Source: Adenophora triphylla var. japonica
Lineage: Eukaryota > Streptophyta > Magnoliopsida > Asterales > Campanulaceae
Direction of reading: 5' to 3'
DNA: 64,000 nt
Assembly (NCBI GenBank): GCA_022495995.1
Contig: JAFEMH010002077.1
Location: 248,001-312,000, forward strand
The notes beneath the pieces are model-generated. The model searched no databases. It was not told the origin of the DNA and saw nothing but the letters and a program-made list of their open reading frames with translations. The position numbers were made by a program, and so were the translations under genes. This document shows, in pieces, positions 12,179 through 23,749 of the stretch; within the stretch, counting starts at the first letter, position 1, and the number at the start of each line of letters is the position of its first letter.

Positions 12179-12805
12179 ATATAGTAAGTTGAACATCTAA
12201 TATTTATCATGTATAGTAACTATTAGGTTACATATTAATAGTTATCATATATACTACATTTGTCATATAGTAAGATATAGTAAGGTTCTTAGTTTTTTTT
12301 TTTGTTTGTCTAAAGAAACTTTGAGCTATGATTAAAGATTAATCTAATTATCCAATTGAAAATCTAAAACTTGTTATTGATACTATTTATAAGGGCAAAT
12401 TGCATTTTAGTTACATGAGTTTGTCGAGATATTTCAATTGGTTATCGAATTTGCATTTGTTACAAGTTGGTTATTAAGTCTGTCTTTTTGTTGCAATCAG
12501 GTGTAATTTTGGATGAACCGTTAAAAATCTAACGAAGAATATAACATATGCCGCTCACGTTAGGGATGTTTTGATCTTTTCCATGTAATGAGAAGACCAG
12601 AAAAAGACACATTATAATGGTGGTAGTAGTTGGAGGAGTCTGTCACTAGTAAATAAAAAATTGTAGCACTATCAAAATGTAATGAAAGTCAATATAGTTG
12701 TTTTTGTTTCACAAATAAAGGGTACCACTATTGAAATTTCTTTCACGTTAAGTTTCCATCTGTCTCACCTGATTTAAGATTTTATCTCCCGGCACGAAGA
12801 TTGAG
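12179..12805. other. Repeat-derived spacer without genes
   Basis: It begins with ~58 bp matching 1661-1718. Around 12390 the sequence AGGGCAAATTGCATTTTAG looks like one end of a MULE-type element, but I could not find a matching opposite end. Nothing coding is supported. Confidence 0.4.
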
Positions 12806-13033
12806 AAATCTATTATAATAAAAGGAGAGAGAATGAGTGGAGGAGGTGTTGTGAATATGAAAGTAAAACAGGAGAGAGTGCATAGGAGAAATAGTAAGGA
12901 GATTGTTGTTTTAAGTATAATAAGTGAGTCTCATGAATATAAAAATAATATAAACTTGCCATATTGGGGCGTTCTAATTCGAATTGGACGTTCAAAATGG
13001 CAAATTGTCCTAAATTGAATGGGACGGAGGGAG
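12806..13033. mobile_element. Mariner-type (Stowaway-like) MITE, left end missing
   Basis: The right end reads GGGACGGAGGGAG followed by TA, the terminal motif shared with the other mariner MITEs in this window. The body has the same GAGAGAATGAGTGGAGG words. A matching CTCCCTCCGTCCC left end is not present near 12806. Confidence 0.6.
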
Positions 13034-13673
13034 TATAAGACTAGTGTCATTAGTTCCTAGAGAATGCTTTTACGTTAACGCTTTGTTTATATTTTTGTTC
13101 ATTTATTTATTGTACAAGATTTATATAGCTAGTATATATTTTCCTAAAAAATAATTAGCTATCTTATATTTGAGGTATGGTTATGAATTGTTTAAATGTT
13201 AGTTTCTATTTGTTGCTCCCTTCGTCTCATTTACATTTATGGTAGAAATTCCATTAATTACTATTTGATTGTTTAGTAAACTCTTATAAAAAACATTTTT
13301 AGCCGATCTCGAGTCGAGAATAGCGTTCCAAAGTAACAATGTGCTAAAATTATAAATAATACATTTTTTGATTACCTATTTAGACCTCATATGAAATATA
13401 ATATAATAATTCATTAAATATAATATAATTAATACATTAATATTTATGATGATTTTTTGAAAAAAAAATGTTCAGTTGTCTTCTCTGTTTTTTTTTTTTT
13501 TTGTTAAAATCAATATCACACTAATTTGATATTGCGTTTATATAAGAAATATTTTTAAGTATTCTTAAAGTAATACATTGAACACAATAAACATAATAAA
13601 ATGAGAAATTGGAGGGCTTTATAAATTGAATACTTAATTTATTTACATAAAAGAATATGAACGGAATAAAAGT
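13034..13673. other. AT-rich spacer
   Basis: No gene or complete element seen. A fragment GCTCCCTTCGTCTCATTTAC near 13216 resembles a single decayed mariner-MITE end. Confidence 0.4.
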
Positions 13674-14334
13674 GATGGGCTAAGCCCAACTGGTTGGCCC
13701 CAAGTCTAAGTCAGCCTAGAGGATTGTCCTATAAAGTGGGCCTATCAAACAGCCCCATTTCTACCGGACTATCAGTAGGAGATCAGTCGACCAAACTCAT
13801 TGTCTGACATTCCTTTATCCCGACCTAGCTTCGTCCGACATACGATCCCATCCTTGTGCTATTTCTGCCTAAACAAGATACGAATTCAGGTCGCACTTGA
13901 TCATTCAGGCGACCTCGACCAGACAATACGTGCATCTACCCACACCGTCAGTTGTAACCGCCTCCTACATTTTCGTAGATAGTTACACCAACAATATCTC
14001 CGTGATTCAAGGGATTCATAATGATCCCATAACACCAAAATATATACCAGACAACATCATATGTAAAAAAGTAATGTCATCTTTGCTATTTTTAGATTAC
14101 ATTATTTCCATACAGTTTATACAACTCTATAACTCATCATCACGCCGGAGGGTATTAGCCGAAGACCATCCCAACAAGTCATTTGTTCGCGTTTTAGGTC
14201 CTAGTTGCTGGATTACAACCTATTTTTGGACTAAGGCTGATCTGGAACGATTCCTACATCATCAGTTTGGTTTCATTGTCGGGAATCGAAAAATACTAGA
14301 CCTTGAAACCTTGTAATCAAACAAGCATGGTATC
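13674..14334. other. Possible LTR remnant (TGATGGGCTAAGCCCAAC start)
   Basis: The block begins TGATGGGCTAAGCCCAACTG, a GGGC/GCCC-rich start typical of some plant Gypsy LTRs, and is more GC-rich than its neighbours. A second copy or primer-binding site was not found, so this remains a guess. The + strand ORF at 13897-14316 has no recognised domain. Confidence 0.3.
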
Positions 14335-15796
14335 TGTTGGTCTCAAAGGTGGCAACAATGGTGAAAAGCATCTAGAGGGGGGGTGAATAGTTGTTTTAAA
14401 TTTTTCGCCCTCTTTTTGAAAACGAAACCTCTTGCTTACAAAACCGCTTGCAGTGTATCAAAATCGCAAGTAGTATTGCAAAATTCACAGCGAAATTTTT
14501 TAAGTAAAGTGATACGATTTTAGAGGTGCGGTTTTCAGTGCGGTTTTACAAAACTGAAAAGTGGGGTTTTGACAAGATTAACTTCAAACACAATTCACAA
14601 CTTGGATAACTGAAAATGAGATCAAACAGATAAAGACAAAATAATCAGTAATGAACAGTAATTATAAAGTGCAGAAATGTAAGAACACAATATTTGGAGT
14701 GGTTCAATCGTAAATGATCTACATCCACTACCAAGATGGTTAGTCTTGGATTTTCTAAGAATTAGATTTTATATTGAGTATGAGAGAGATTACAAAGATA
14801 CAAAGTATTCAAACTCAGATCTAAAATCTATTCTATGAATATCAAATCCTAAACTATAACCAGTATATCTCAAATGAATAATCTATGTGATTAATCAAGT
14901 GAGGTGTGTGTGTGTTTTACAAGATCAAGGCTCTTTGAATCTATATGATATAGAACACAATGATTCTTGAGTGATAAATGCTTGATTTATGGGCTGGAAA
15001 TATTTTCTTGAAGGAAGAAGATGAAGATTCAAAGGGTTGAATATTTCTGGGCAGAGCTTCAATCTTCTTATGAACTCACTGTAATTTCAATTTTTCAAGC
15101 CATCTTCAAGTGTTGAAGATTAGGGGTATTTATACCCAAGCACCAAGAAAGTAGTCGTTGGAAACAGCTGTTGCAAGGACTGTACTGGTGCATTCTGATT
15201 GGTCCACAAATCAACCTTTTGTCCCTTGTTCAGATGTTGCAGGTAAAGCTGATCAGACCTCAGCTGCAAATAAGGTATGAAGGACATCTGTCACCTTTTC
15301 TGGATCCTTGCAGATCCTGTCTGACACATAGTCACGTGACAAGATTTGGTGGTAGTCTTTTGATAATGCTGACATGGATTCCAATGGTCATAAGTGGTCC
15401 ATCTTCAAGTCTTAAATCATTGGATGCGGTTTGATGATGATGTGGTTTAGTCATTGTGGTTTCACCAAACGAGGATTCACTGCAGTTGTCAAGGTGCTGT
15501 TTCAATATAAGAATTCCACACTGCGGTTTGTAGGTGCAATTTCTTAAGTGCGGTTTGAAACTTTGACTGCGGTTTTGCAGGATTGCAAAACCTCTTGACT
15601 TGAAACCTCTAGTCCAATGAATCTTGAGCTCGTCTTTAAGCCTAATCTAAACATATTCTATAAAATGGACTTGTACTAAAAATTGAAGTCTAAGCTTCAT
15701 TACATATGGGCCTGAAGTCCTTAAAATAGAGATGAGGTTATGGTATCAATCAAATTAAAGCTAAAGCTAGGAGGGTTAAAGTATGCAAACCCAACA
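14335..15796 (-). repeat. 1.46-kb LTR of a minus-strand retrotransposon
   Basis: The block starts TGTTGGTCTCAAAGG and ends GCAAACCCAACA, so the termini are TGTTGG/CCAACA. On the minus strand a polypurine tract AAATAGAGGGATAT directly precedes it, making it the 3' LTR of a minus-strand element whose body lies to the right. It contains a CTAGAGGGGGGGTGAATAG word that I associate with Copia LTRs. The octamer TGCGGTTT recurs many times through it and into the body. Confidence 0.75.
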
Positions 15797-16613
15797 ATAT
15801 CCCTCTATTTGATTGATGTCATTACCTACTATAACAAAACCAAACATTGTTCTTGGTAAAAACATGTCCATAGGAATTAACATGGTAAGTCATGTCCCAA
15901 GACAATGCACACACTAACTTAAATTATAGATTTATATACTGTTGAAAGATTGAAAAACTTACAAGTTCAAAGTATATGCATTCAATGCACTTAGAAAATA
16001 TGAGTTTAAGTTTAGAGTGCGGTTTAAGCTGAATGTTTAAACTTCAATTCAAAAATATGATTTTTAAGTTAAATGATTTTTGAATGAGGTTTTGAAACAA
16101 TGCGGTTTCAATGTTCTACAAACAAGCAGTTTGATATGAACAAGGTTTGAATTCAATCAGTGATGCATTTTTTATTACTACCTTTGAAGTTACATATTAT
16201 AAAGGTAGGAAAGCAAAATACAACATAGGCAAAAACAAATTCAATTTCAAACAAAAAGTTTAAGCAAGAAAGATTACAAAAATTGTGGTTTAACAACTGA
16301 TCCAGGCGGTCTAATGATGAGGCGGTCCATCCACGACGTGATCTTCTCCTTGCTGCGGTTGAGGGTTGTTGAAAGCTGAGTTCTCTGCACGAAGGGTCCT
16401 TCTCATCTTCCTAACCTCTTCAGCGGTCCTACCTTGTGCGGTTTCCAGTCTTCCAAGAGAATTTTCCTGAGTTGCAAGTCTAAGGTTTGCTTGGCCAACC
16501 GCTCTGAAATTCCCTCTGACTTGTTCAGTTAACTCTTCCATCAGGGTGTGGAAGTAGGAGTTCAAGGAATTGAAAAAAGTATGAATCTCCCCCTGAATTA
16601 CCACTCGCGTATC
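15797..16613 (-). mobile_element. 3' internal part of the same minus-strand retrotransposon
   Basis: Non-coding DNA of about 500 bp follows an ORF end (~16311-16613). That ORF reads SLNSYFHTLMEELTEQVRG, then LRLATQENSLGRLETAQ, ending in a Pro/Gln-rich tail. The ORF is helical and has no catalytic motif. It is cut at 16613 by the LTR that begins at 16614; the 27 codons upstream of the cut in this frame come from that foreign LTR. Confidence 0.6.
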
Positions 16614-18152
16614 TGTAAGTACCCAAATCTGGCTCACAACCACCAATCTGAGTTTCCTAGCAATTTCCAAAACTTTTATGAAGTTTAGGGGCAATTCGGG
16701 AACTTTTCATTACTTTCTGAGCAAGGAAGGACCTACCAGGAATTACAAAACTGGATAGGATCTCGCTGGAAAGAAGCTTCCAAATCTGCCACCTTGCCTT
16801 GTTCTAGAAACAGGCTGAGTCGACAGAAGAAGAAGTCGCGCGGCCTCTTTTAGCGGAATATGGCACCGCGCGGCCTTATCCGTAGCCTGGAAGAAGCCTA
16901 TAAATAGAGACCTTCTCTATCTCATTTCACACACAGTTTTGAAGCAATAAACCTCTGCAGAAATCTAAACACGAATTCTCTCTCCTAAAACCTAAGAGCC
17001 CACTCTCTCTCCTAAACCAACATAATCCTAATCTATTCCTAATAGATCTAGATTAAGGAATCCCCCTAGGAAGATAGAGAAACACCAATATTGGTAATCT
17101 CTCCTTCCCTCACCTCTAACCTACTATTATATTCTCCCATTCTCCTACTACTTGTTGATTAAACTTCTATTATGTCATAAAGTTTCAATCTTTGCACTTT
17201 AATCATGTAGATCTATTCTTCCTCTCCCTAAACACAAATGACTCATGGAGATCCTCTCCCTAGGATGAACAAGATCCTTTAATGGCTTGTTCTAGGGATG
17301 ATCTACCAAAAGAGGATGTGACCCCTTTTATATTTATGTCTAAAAATGCAATCTTTATGTGTTAAATGTTCTCCCCTTCCCTAGATCTAGCTTTTCCTAT
17401 GATTGTCCACCCATTGAGGTATTAAGGGCATAGGAAAGTCATAAATATCCAATCTTTATACATTTCTCTCTTAGATTTATGTCTTACTTATTATTCCTAG
17501 TATGCTAAGTGGTGAATCTAGTGTAAAGACTTGATCTTTACATTAATTTCCCCATAAAAGCTATAATATTTGTCCTTTTGAAGGTAATCTATGATCTTGG
17601 GCCTATAATTCCCCAATGATTGTTTGAGATGTTTGTATAAAGATGTCCCGATGAAGAGTTAAACGTCTCAATGCATAGGGTGAAGGTCCAAGATTCGCAC
17701 TTTTTCCATTCTTGAGCTTAAAATAAGTCCTTTGATCACACTAAATATAAATCCCCAAGGAAAGTTGAAGTAAGGCATACTTAGGTCCCATGTGACCTTA
17801 GTAGTCGATAATTCAATGGGAGGGTCGAAAAGGTTGAATGGTGATGATCGCAAGCTCCAAATGGACATGGGATCAAAATCTCGAAAATATCAAAGTTCAA
17901 GTCATCCTAGACCTAGAACCTTCTAAAAATGGTTCCTAGCTTAGGAAAAGGCTTGCCACATTCCTTTAAATATGTAAAAATTCTTCTTTCTATTTCTTAA
18001 ATCACACAGACACACTTGCACAAACTTTGGACCCTTTGGAAGACTTGCTTTTGCAAGGCCCCTTGGGTGAACGCCAAACGTTCTTCCCAAGGGGTAACTT
18101 AACCTCCAGACCTAGTATCTTTTTCCTTTTTTTCAAAGTTTTGAGGACTATC
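16614..18152 (+). repeat. Gypsy (Tat/Ogre-like) LTR, ~1.54 kb, with adjacent primer-binding site
   Basis: It starts TGTAAGTACCC and ends GACTATCA. Ten bases beyond it, at 18162, lies TGGCGACTCCG, which matches the primer-binding site next to Ogre/Tat LTRs (TGGCGACTCC...). This is therefore a 5' LTR in plus orientation. It interrupts the minus-strand element on its left. Its own coding region is absent: beyond ~18230 the sequence switches to an oppositely oriented gag-protease region. Confidence 0.6.
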
Positions 18153-18230
18153 AAAATGGCGTGGCGACTCCGTTTTTCATTAATTTGATGTTTTCCAACG
18201 ATGAGGTGACTCGGCCCTCGAAATGATTCG

Positions 18231-20161
18231 CAAACTACCCTTGCGGTATTGCATGCGTGATCATGGAGGAATTCACAGTATCCTCTAACCTACCCAACTT
18301 AAGGTCTTCACACAATGAATATGGCATCACATTGATGGAAGCCCCCAATTCGAGCATAGCCTTCTGAACTGAGCTACCCCCTAATGATATCGGAAACACA
18401 TATCGGAAACACAAACATGCCGGGATCACTACATTTTTTAGGCATCTTGTTCTGATATACTGTACTAACATGTTCAATTACCTTAATCTTTTTCAACTCA
18501 CCCTTCTTTGGAACCCTCTTCGGTGTACACAACTCTTTAAGAAATTTTGTATACCTAGGAACTGTTTTGAGAAGATCCAACAAGGGAATATTTACCTCAA
18601 TACTTTTGAAAGTATCAAACATACTCTTCTCCGATTCATGTGAGGTGTCTAGAGAAAGAAAGGCATTGTTGGTCTTATTCTCTTGTTTTGACATTGCTGT
18701 AATCCTTGTTATTATTGAGTAATAAAAAGTTGGGCATTTTGGCCTGTAAACATTGTGTGCATTGTTATTCCATTGTTGTTCTTGTCATACTCATTGTAAG
18801 TTGATAAACAAAAGGGAAAGCTGTTGTCTTAGGCGTAAGGCAGGCCGCATAGGTGTTAGTCTTGCGAACACTCTTTTCAACCTTCTGTTCAGGCTCTATA
18901 GACACCATTTGCCCATCAACTTTCTTCTTCTTCCTCATATACACAACACTTACATTCTGCTTCGGCAGTTGCTCAATTTTTACTGCATCTCTAGCCTCTA
19001 TTCTTACCACTGCCTCTGCAATCTGACCCATTTGCCTCTCCAAATTACTAATGCTCGCATCGGTCCTCTGTTGATATTGCTGCATGTTCACATTTATAGT
19101 ACTTACCGACTACTCTAGAGAATTAAGTAGATCCTCTGTAGATGATTTAAGAGGATTAGCCTGTGGTGGTGCCCATAAGATGACCTGTAAGGTGTGAAAG
19201 CATGTGGAGTACCCCACTTAGAACCCTGAGAATTCCCCCACACTTGAGGTTGTCCCAATCCTGCTGTCTTAACTTCTTCAACCTCTCCAATTTGCAACGA
19301 AGGGCAGACATCAGTCGCATGAGAGATATTATAACAAATATCACACTACTTAGGTTGTTTGCTCAACACCATATCCTTCACCATGTCTTTCAGTTCCTGC
19401 ACATCCGTCTCAAGCTTATTTGGAGAACCCCTGCTAGAATCTGATGCACTGGCCTGTCTAATACTAGACCTCTTGCCCTGTGTTCTAGTGCTCTTACTCT
19501 TAGCCAAATCTTCTAGCAGTTTATGTGCTTCTTCAGTTGTCTTATTCAAGATACTGCCTCCACAATAGGAATCCACTAGCCTCTTATCCAAAACAGTCAA
19601 CCCACCATAGAAGTACACTACCAACTGCTTCCCAGAAAAAAAGCCATGATATGGGCAACTCCTACAAAGCATATGGAACCTGTTGTAATACTCATATAAA
19701 TATTCATCTGCTCTCTATTCCATATTACTAATATCCCGCTTCATCACTTTAATTTGGCCAGGTGGAAAGAACTCTTCAAGAAACATCTCCTTCATCTGTT
19801 GCCATGTAGTGATACTATTTGGTGGCAAGTGATAATACCATGTGTTGGCATTGTCTTTCAAGGTGAAAGAGAACGCTCTCAATAAAAGTTGCTCAATCGG
19901 GAGTGTTGCCGGCTTCATACTTTGGCAGATTTGCACAAACTGAGAAATGTGCTGATTCGGATTCTCGCCCGGCAGACCATGAAAATGAGACAGCTGATTT
20001 AATAATCCTGGCTTCAGCTCAAAGGTGACACCATAAGGAAAAATGAACCCCGTCCAATTACTGAGACTAGCATTTCGGATGTTGTTAATCTTTATGAAAA
20101 ATGGGACCAATCCAATCGTCTCTGTGTGAGTTTCATAAAGAAAAAATAATTTTGCTAGCAT
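18231..20161 (-). pseudogene. Gypsy gag-protease region (Athila-like), frameshifted
   Basis: Reading minus-strand pieces in order gives a retrotransposon gag domain (LKPGLLNQLSHFHGLPGENP and FSFTLKDNANTWYYHLP, 19715-20161), a linker (GGSILNKTTEEAHKLLEDLA), a zinc-knuckle-like CDICYNISHATDVCP (~19300) and a retropepsin-like segment (MLELGASINVMPYSL, ~18330). In the protease the usual catalytic Asp position reads LELGAS, so the Asp appears lost or displaced. Several frameshifts and stops separate the parts. RT and integrase are missing. Confidence 0.8.
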
Positions 20162-20164
20162 AAG

Positions 20165-20640
20165 GGGTTCAGTCGAACATATAAAAAAGGTTCAGGAATT
20201 ACTAAAGTCTATTTATGATCAGTTTGCCCCTTAAGATAAGTAATTGGCAAGCACCCTCATCATGCAGTTTACAAACCTAAGGCTTAATAGCATTAAGGGT
20301 GTGCGTGATCATATCATGCGCACGAGGGATATTGCGGCTCAATTGAAAGCATTAGAGGTTGAGATGTAGAAAGTCTTTTTGGTTCATTATATCCTTTGCA
20401 CCTTACCTCATCAGTATGTCCCATTTAAGATTTCCTACAACACACATAAGGATAGATGGACAATCAATGAATTAATGATCATGTGTGTTCAACTAGAGGG
20501 CGGCTGCTTTTGGAGGATAAGGAAAAGGAGAGTGAATTTCACTATAGTTGGAAAGAAGAAGGATCAAGCTAAATATAAGGGGAAGGGAAAAATCCCTCCC
20601 AACAAGGATATTAAGAAAGATTTTGTGTGCATAAAATAAG
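20165..20640 (+). pseudogene. Copia gag (UBN2) fragment
   Basis: Plus-strand translation across a stop at ~20367 reads GVRDHIMRTRDIAAQLKALE, then VHYILCTLPHQYVPFKISYN, and a Lys-rich tail ending KDFVCIK. This is the helical gag/UBN2 domain of a Copia element up to just before the zinc knuckle. Neither LTR nor pol is attached. It abuts the Gypsy fragment on its left, in the opposite orientation. Confidence 0.75.
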
Positions 20641-20756
20641 TAAATAATAAATAATCATTTATGATAATTTTTAACCCTTCAATTTCATTTATCAACAATA
20701 AAATATACCAAACTAAATCTCACATATCATTTCTCTTAGCGTTTTAGCGCGAAAAT

Positions 20757-20960
20757 TAAGAAAAAGTGTAAATAGTGTAAGTGCTATGAGTATAAAAAGT
20801 GAGATAGAAATGAGTATGAAAAGTGAGATAGAAATGAGTATGAAAAGTGAGGTAGAAGAGAGAATGAGTGAGATGAATAATAAGTTGATTTGTGTTGTGA
20901 GTATAAAAGTAAAGTATGAGAGAGAATGAGTGAGAGGAATAGTAAAGATTTTTTGTCATT
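20757..20960. mobile_element. Mariner-MITE-like internal fragment
   Basis: Composed of repeated words GAGATAGAAATGAGTATGAAA and GAGAGAATGAGTGAGA, shared with the complete mariner MITEs at 21751 and 47938. Terminal CTCCCTCC/GGAGGGAG motifs are missing. Confidence 0.45.
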
Positions 20961-20983
20961 TTAGAAAAGAAATAATTACTAAC

Positions 20984-21240
20984 TTATGCAATGTACTATA
21001 CCTTCAATTTCAATAAAGATAGTGTACTATCTAGTGACAAAATAATGCAATGTACTTTCTAATTTTGTTACAAGTAATGCAATTTGGTTGTATTATTTGA
21101 GTCAAAATTGGAAAATGTGTTGGACAAAAATAGTACGTAAATTACATTATTTGTAACAAATTGATAAAGTACATTGCATTAAGGTATCACTAGATAGTAC
21201 ATTACATTGATTGTAAAAATCGTAAAAGTACGTTGCATAT
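20984..21240. mobile_element. Palindromic MITE (GCAATGTAC...GTACGTTGC)
   Basis: The two halves are inverted: GCAATGTACTATACC and AGTGTACTATCTAGTGA on the left correspond to TCACTAGATAGTACATTAC and GTACGTTGCATA on the right. An inner inverted pair (TTTTGTTACAAGTAATG / CATTATTTGTAACAAAT) is also visible. The superfamily is not determined; no target duplication could be fixed. Confidence 0.6.
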
Positions 21241-21380
21241 TATGGTCATTCACCCCTTTTAGAAAAGAGAAATGGTATATGAGATGCTCCAAAACGGACA
21301 AAGAGAAATGGTATGCGGGACGAAGGGAGCAAATATTTTCTTTTTTTTTTTTTCCACTACTCACACAGCAAATATTTTCT

Positions 21381-21554
21381 TTTCTTTTTTCTTTCCACTA
21401 CTCACACACACACACATGCACGCACAGAAGCGCCTAGGAAATAAATCATAGGGAGAGAAAGCATTCCCTCTAACTTCTGGGGGGATCGAACCCATGACTT
21501 CTAGGTTGAAAGCCATGAGCTCAAGCCAGCAGGCCAAATCCCCATGTGCGTAGT
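21381..21554 (-). mobile_element. tRNA-derived SINE
   Basis: On the minus strand the head reads GGCCTGCTGGCTTGAGCTC (A-box-like) and GGGTTCGATCCC (B box), the internal Pol III promoter of tRNA-derived plant SINEs. The tail toward 21381 is an A/G-rich tract (complement of TTTCTTTTTTCTTT). The duplication AAATATTTTCT flanks it at 21370-21380 and 21555-21565. A further copy of the left flank at 21331 makes a local ~40-bp tandem repeat. Confidence 0.75.
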
Positions 21555-21750
21555 AAATATTTTCTATAACAACTAACAAAGAATAAATTCCCAAAATACA
21601 GCAATAGCAAATTACCATCATTAATTTCCACATTAATATAACAAAAAATAAAATACATACACAAATACACACATTCAGACTACACTGAATCTCGCACACA
21701 CACACACACTGCCCGTCCAACAAAACACACACATATAGTCTTACTTAATA

Positions 21751-22023
21751 CTCCCTCCGTCCCGCTAGTAACCACACTGTTACTGTTTGCGCGGGAATTA
21801 AGGAAAAAATAATGATATAAATGTTGTGAGTGTAAAAGTAAAATAGGAGAGAGAATGAGTGGAGGGAATAGTAAATTATAATGGTGTTGTGAGTATTAAA
21901 ATAATGTAGGAGAGAGAATGAGTGGAGGGAATAGTAAAGATTATTTGCCATTTTAGGAAGTGTGCGATTTGTAATGGGACGCCCAAAATAGAAAGTGTGC
22001 GATTTGTAGCGGGACAGAGGGAG
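21751..22023. mobile_element. Mariner-type (Stowaway-like) MITE, complete
   Basis: Termini CTCCCTCCGTCCCGCTA and TAGCGGGACAGAGGGAG are inverted, with TA on both sides. The internal GAGAGAATGAGTGGAGGG block occurs twice. Non-coding; it would depend on a mariner-like transposase in trans. Confidence 0.9.
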
Positions 22024-22025
22024 TA

Positions 22026-22659
22026 CTAACAAAATATACATACAGACATTTGTCCAAAATCAGGGCACACGGACTTCAACACAAGGTCAAAATAGAACAC
22101 TTGCCTTAAAATTGTAAACAGCCAAAGAACAACAAGTGACAGAGCTACTGTCAGAGATATGCCGGAGAAGAAAGAAAAGCCTAGGTCATGGATTAAAATC
22201 TGCATGTTAAAAATTACCAACGAAAAATTCTTAGCATTTAACATCGAAGGAATGGAGAGGAGGTAGAAAGGGAGCATACCATCAAGAAGAGGAGTCCTGC
22301 AGGAAATTATATCCTTCGACAATTACATAAACCAATAGAATATCAGTAAAAAAATCTTTCAAAAGCTTTTCCAGCTCATGACGGATTCTTCTGACGGCCT
22401 CAATTCCTACAGGTGAGATGTGTGCCGTCAACTTTCCAACATACTTATGTCGGAAGTGTAAAATTTCGTCAACAACTTCCTATGAAAAATCTCCGGTTGA
22501 TCTAGTAGTGAGTACAATAGAAGAGTTCCCAAAAGTAGTGAATACACAAAATCAGATAGTGTTGGTGGTGGCCTGTGAATTCAACTTCTTGTTACAAACG
22601 TCAGCAATTACATATTTTGTCGTCGTTTGTAACAAGGATCCCACGAGTCCCAAGACGTA
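22026..22659 (-). other. Coding-like remnant, not identified
   Basis: On the minus strand 22340-22490 reads VVDEILHFRHKYVGKLTAHI, then PVGIEAVRRIRHELEKLLKD and FFTDILLVYVIVEGYNFLQD. The composition is protein-like and free of stops over ~65 codons, then a hydrophobic stretch (FFSGISLTVALSLVVLWLF) occurs near 22130. I do not recognise the family. It may be a host-gene fragment; no intact gene is present. Confidence 0.35.
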
Positions 22660-23144
22660 TACTCCCTCCTTCCCACAATGTGCATAGTTTGATTTTTGGA
22701 AAAATTACCGATGGATCCTTCATCCCAAGTCAAAAGACCAATTAAGACAAGGATTTTGGAATTTAACCAACTAGTCCACTATCCTAATAAATATTCCACC
22801 TAGTCCATTTCTTATTAATGACACCCATAAAACAAATAAACTCACCCATCCCTTCCCTCTTTTATAACTCAGTCTCTCTCTCACGCACACACACATACAC
22901 ACACACTCTCTCTCTCTAGTTTCTCTCTCTACCCTACCCATCTCCGGTGACTATCTCCCCCTCCGTCGACCACCTTCTCAACTCCGGAGAACTCCTCCGA
23001 CGAACTCTCTACACACACTCCTTCTCTCTACTTTCTCTCTAGCTACTCCACCTCCGGCCGACTACTCCCCCTATCTCCGGCGACTCTCTCCTCTCCGGCG
23101 ACCATCTTCCTCTCCTCCGGCGACTGTCCAAATTATGAAGCAGC

Positions 23145-23350
23145 AACACCTTGACTTCTATCCATGCCGGTCATAGCATTCAAGAACTATCCACCTTCAT
23201 AACATTCTACTACGTCTGGAAGAAATTGCTTCAATAGGAAAAGCACTCTGATCCAGGCCGGCTCAGCCAAGTACCTGTCTCCACGCCTGCGGCTATTCAC
23301 AATTGCCCGAGCACACCCTTCTGTTGATTCTAGAGGGACGAAGTCAATAT
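23145..23350 (-). pseudogene. Captured short-chain dehydrogenase, C-terminal exon
   Basis: Minus-strand translation reads FVPLESTEGCARAIVNSRRR, then GDRYLAEPAWIRVLFLLKQF and LPDVVECYEGG before a stop. This matches the C-terminal part of plant 11-beta-hydroxysteroid-dehydrogenase-like SDRs (the VES.E.CA.AIV and RGDRY...PAW pattern), recognised from memory. The N-terminal Rossmann half with its GxxxGxG motif is absent, so it is a captured fragment. It lies in a MULE and is followed on its 5' side by the preceding exon at 23454-23582. Confidence 0.8.
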
Positions 23351-23453
23351 TTACTTAACCAGTTCACAAACAATATATAAAACCGAGCTTATAGCTGCAA
23401 GAAAAAATAATGCATGAATTAATTGCTTTTGCACTTAAGTTAGACCAACCCAC

Positions 23454-23582
23454 CTTTGATTGAAAACCCCCTTCTGTGATTTCTGATTTGATCAATCCTG
23501 GACATACAACTGTTATCCCTATATCTTTACCAAGCTCAATCATGAGTGTTTCAAAGAAGTGTAATAAGGCTGCCTTGATTGC
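23454..23582 (-). pseudogene. Captured short-chain dehydrogenase, penultimate exon
   Basis: Reads QAIKAALLHFFETLMIELGK, then DIGITVVCPGLIKSEITEGG on the minus strand, bounded by acceptor AATATCAG and donor GTGGGTTG. In the SDR family the catalytic Tyr and Lys form YxxxK just before this block; here the segment begins at the Lys (QAIKAAL) and the Tyr would be in the missing upstream exon. The ~100-bp gap to the next exon is the retained intron. Confidence 0.85.
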
Positions 23583-23749
23583 CTGATATTAAACAGCCAT
23601 TACAATACATCAGGCCAATCATAAAAATAAATTGACTACGATTGAAGCATATTCCTAGTAGTGAAATAACTTGGGCCCAAGAACAGAAAATAAAAAAAAT
23701 TAATTTTTAGGACGGAAGTGTTATGAGTTGAATATAAAAAAATTGATTT

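Noticed and set aside
20756..20959. Reverse ORF with repeated FYLTFHTH-type units
   Set aside because: Translation of repetitive MITE DNA (GAGATAGAAATGAGTATG words), not a repeat protein.
21482..21554. tRNA gene
   Set aside because: Has A- and B-box-like sequence but no cloverleaf; it carries a tail and target duplications, so it is a SINE.
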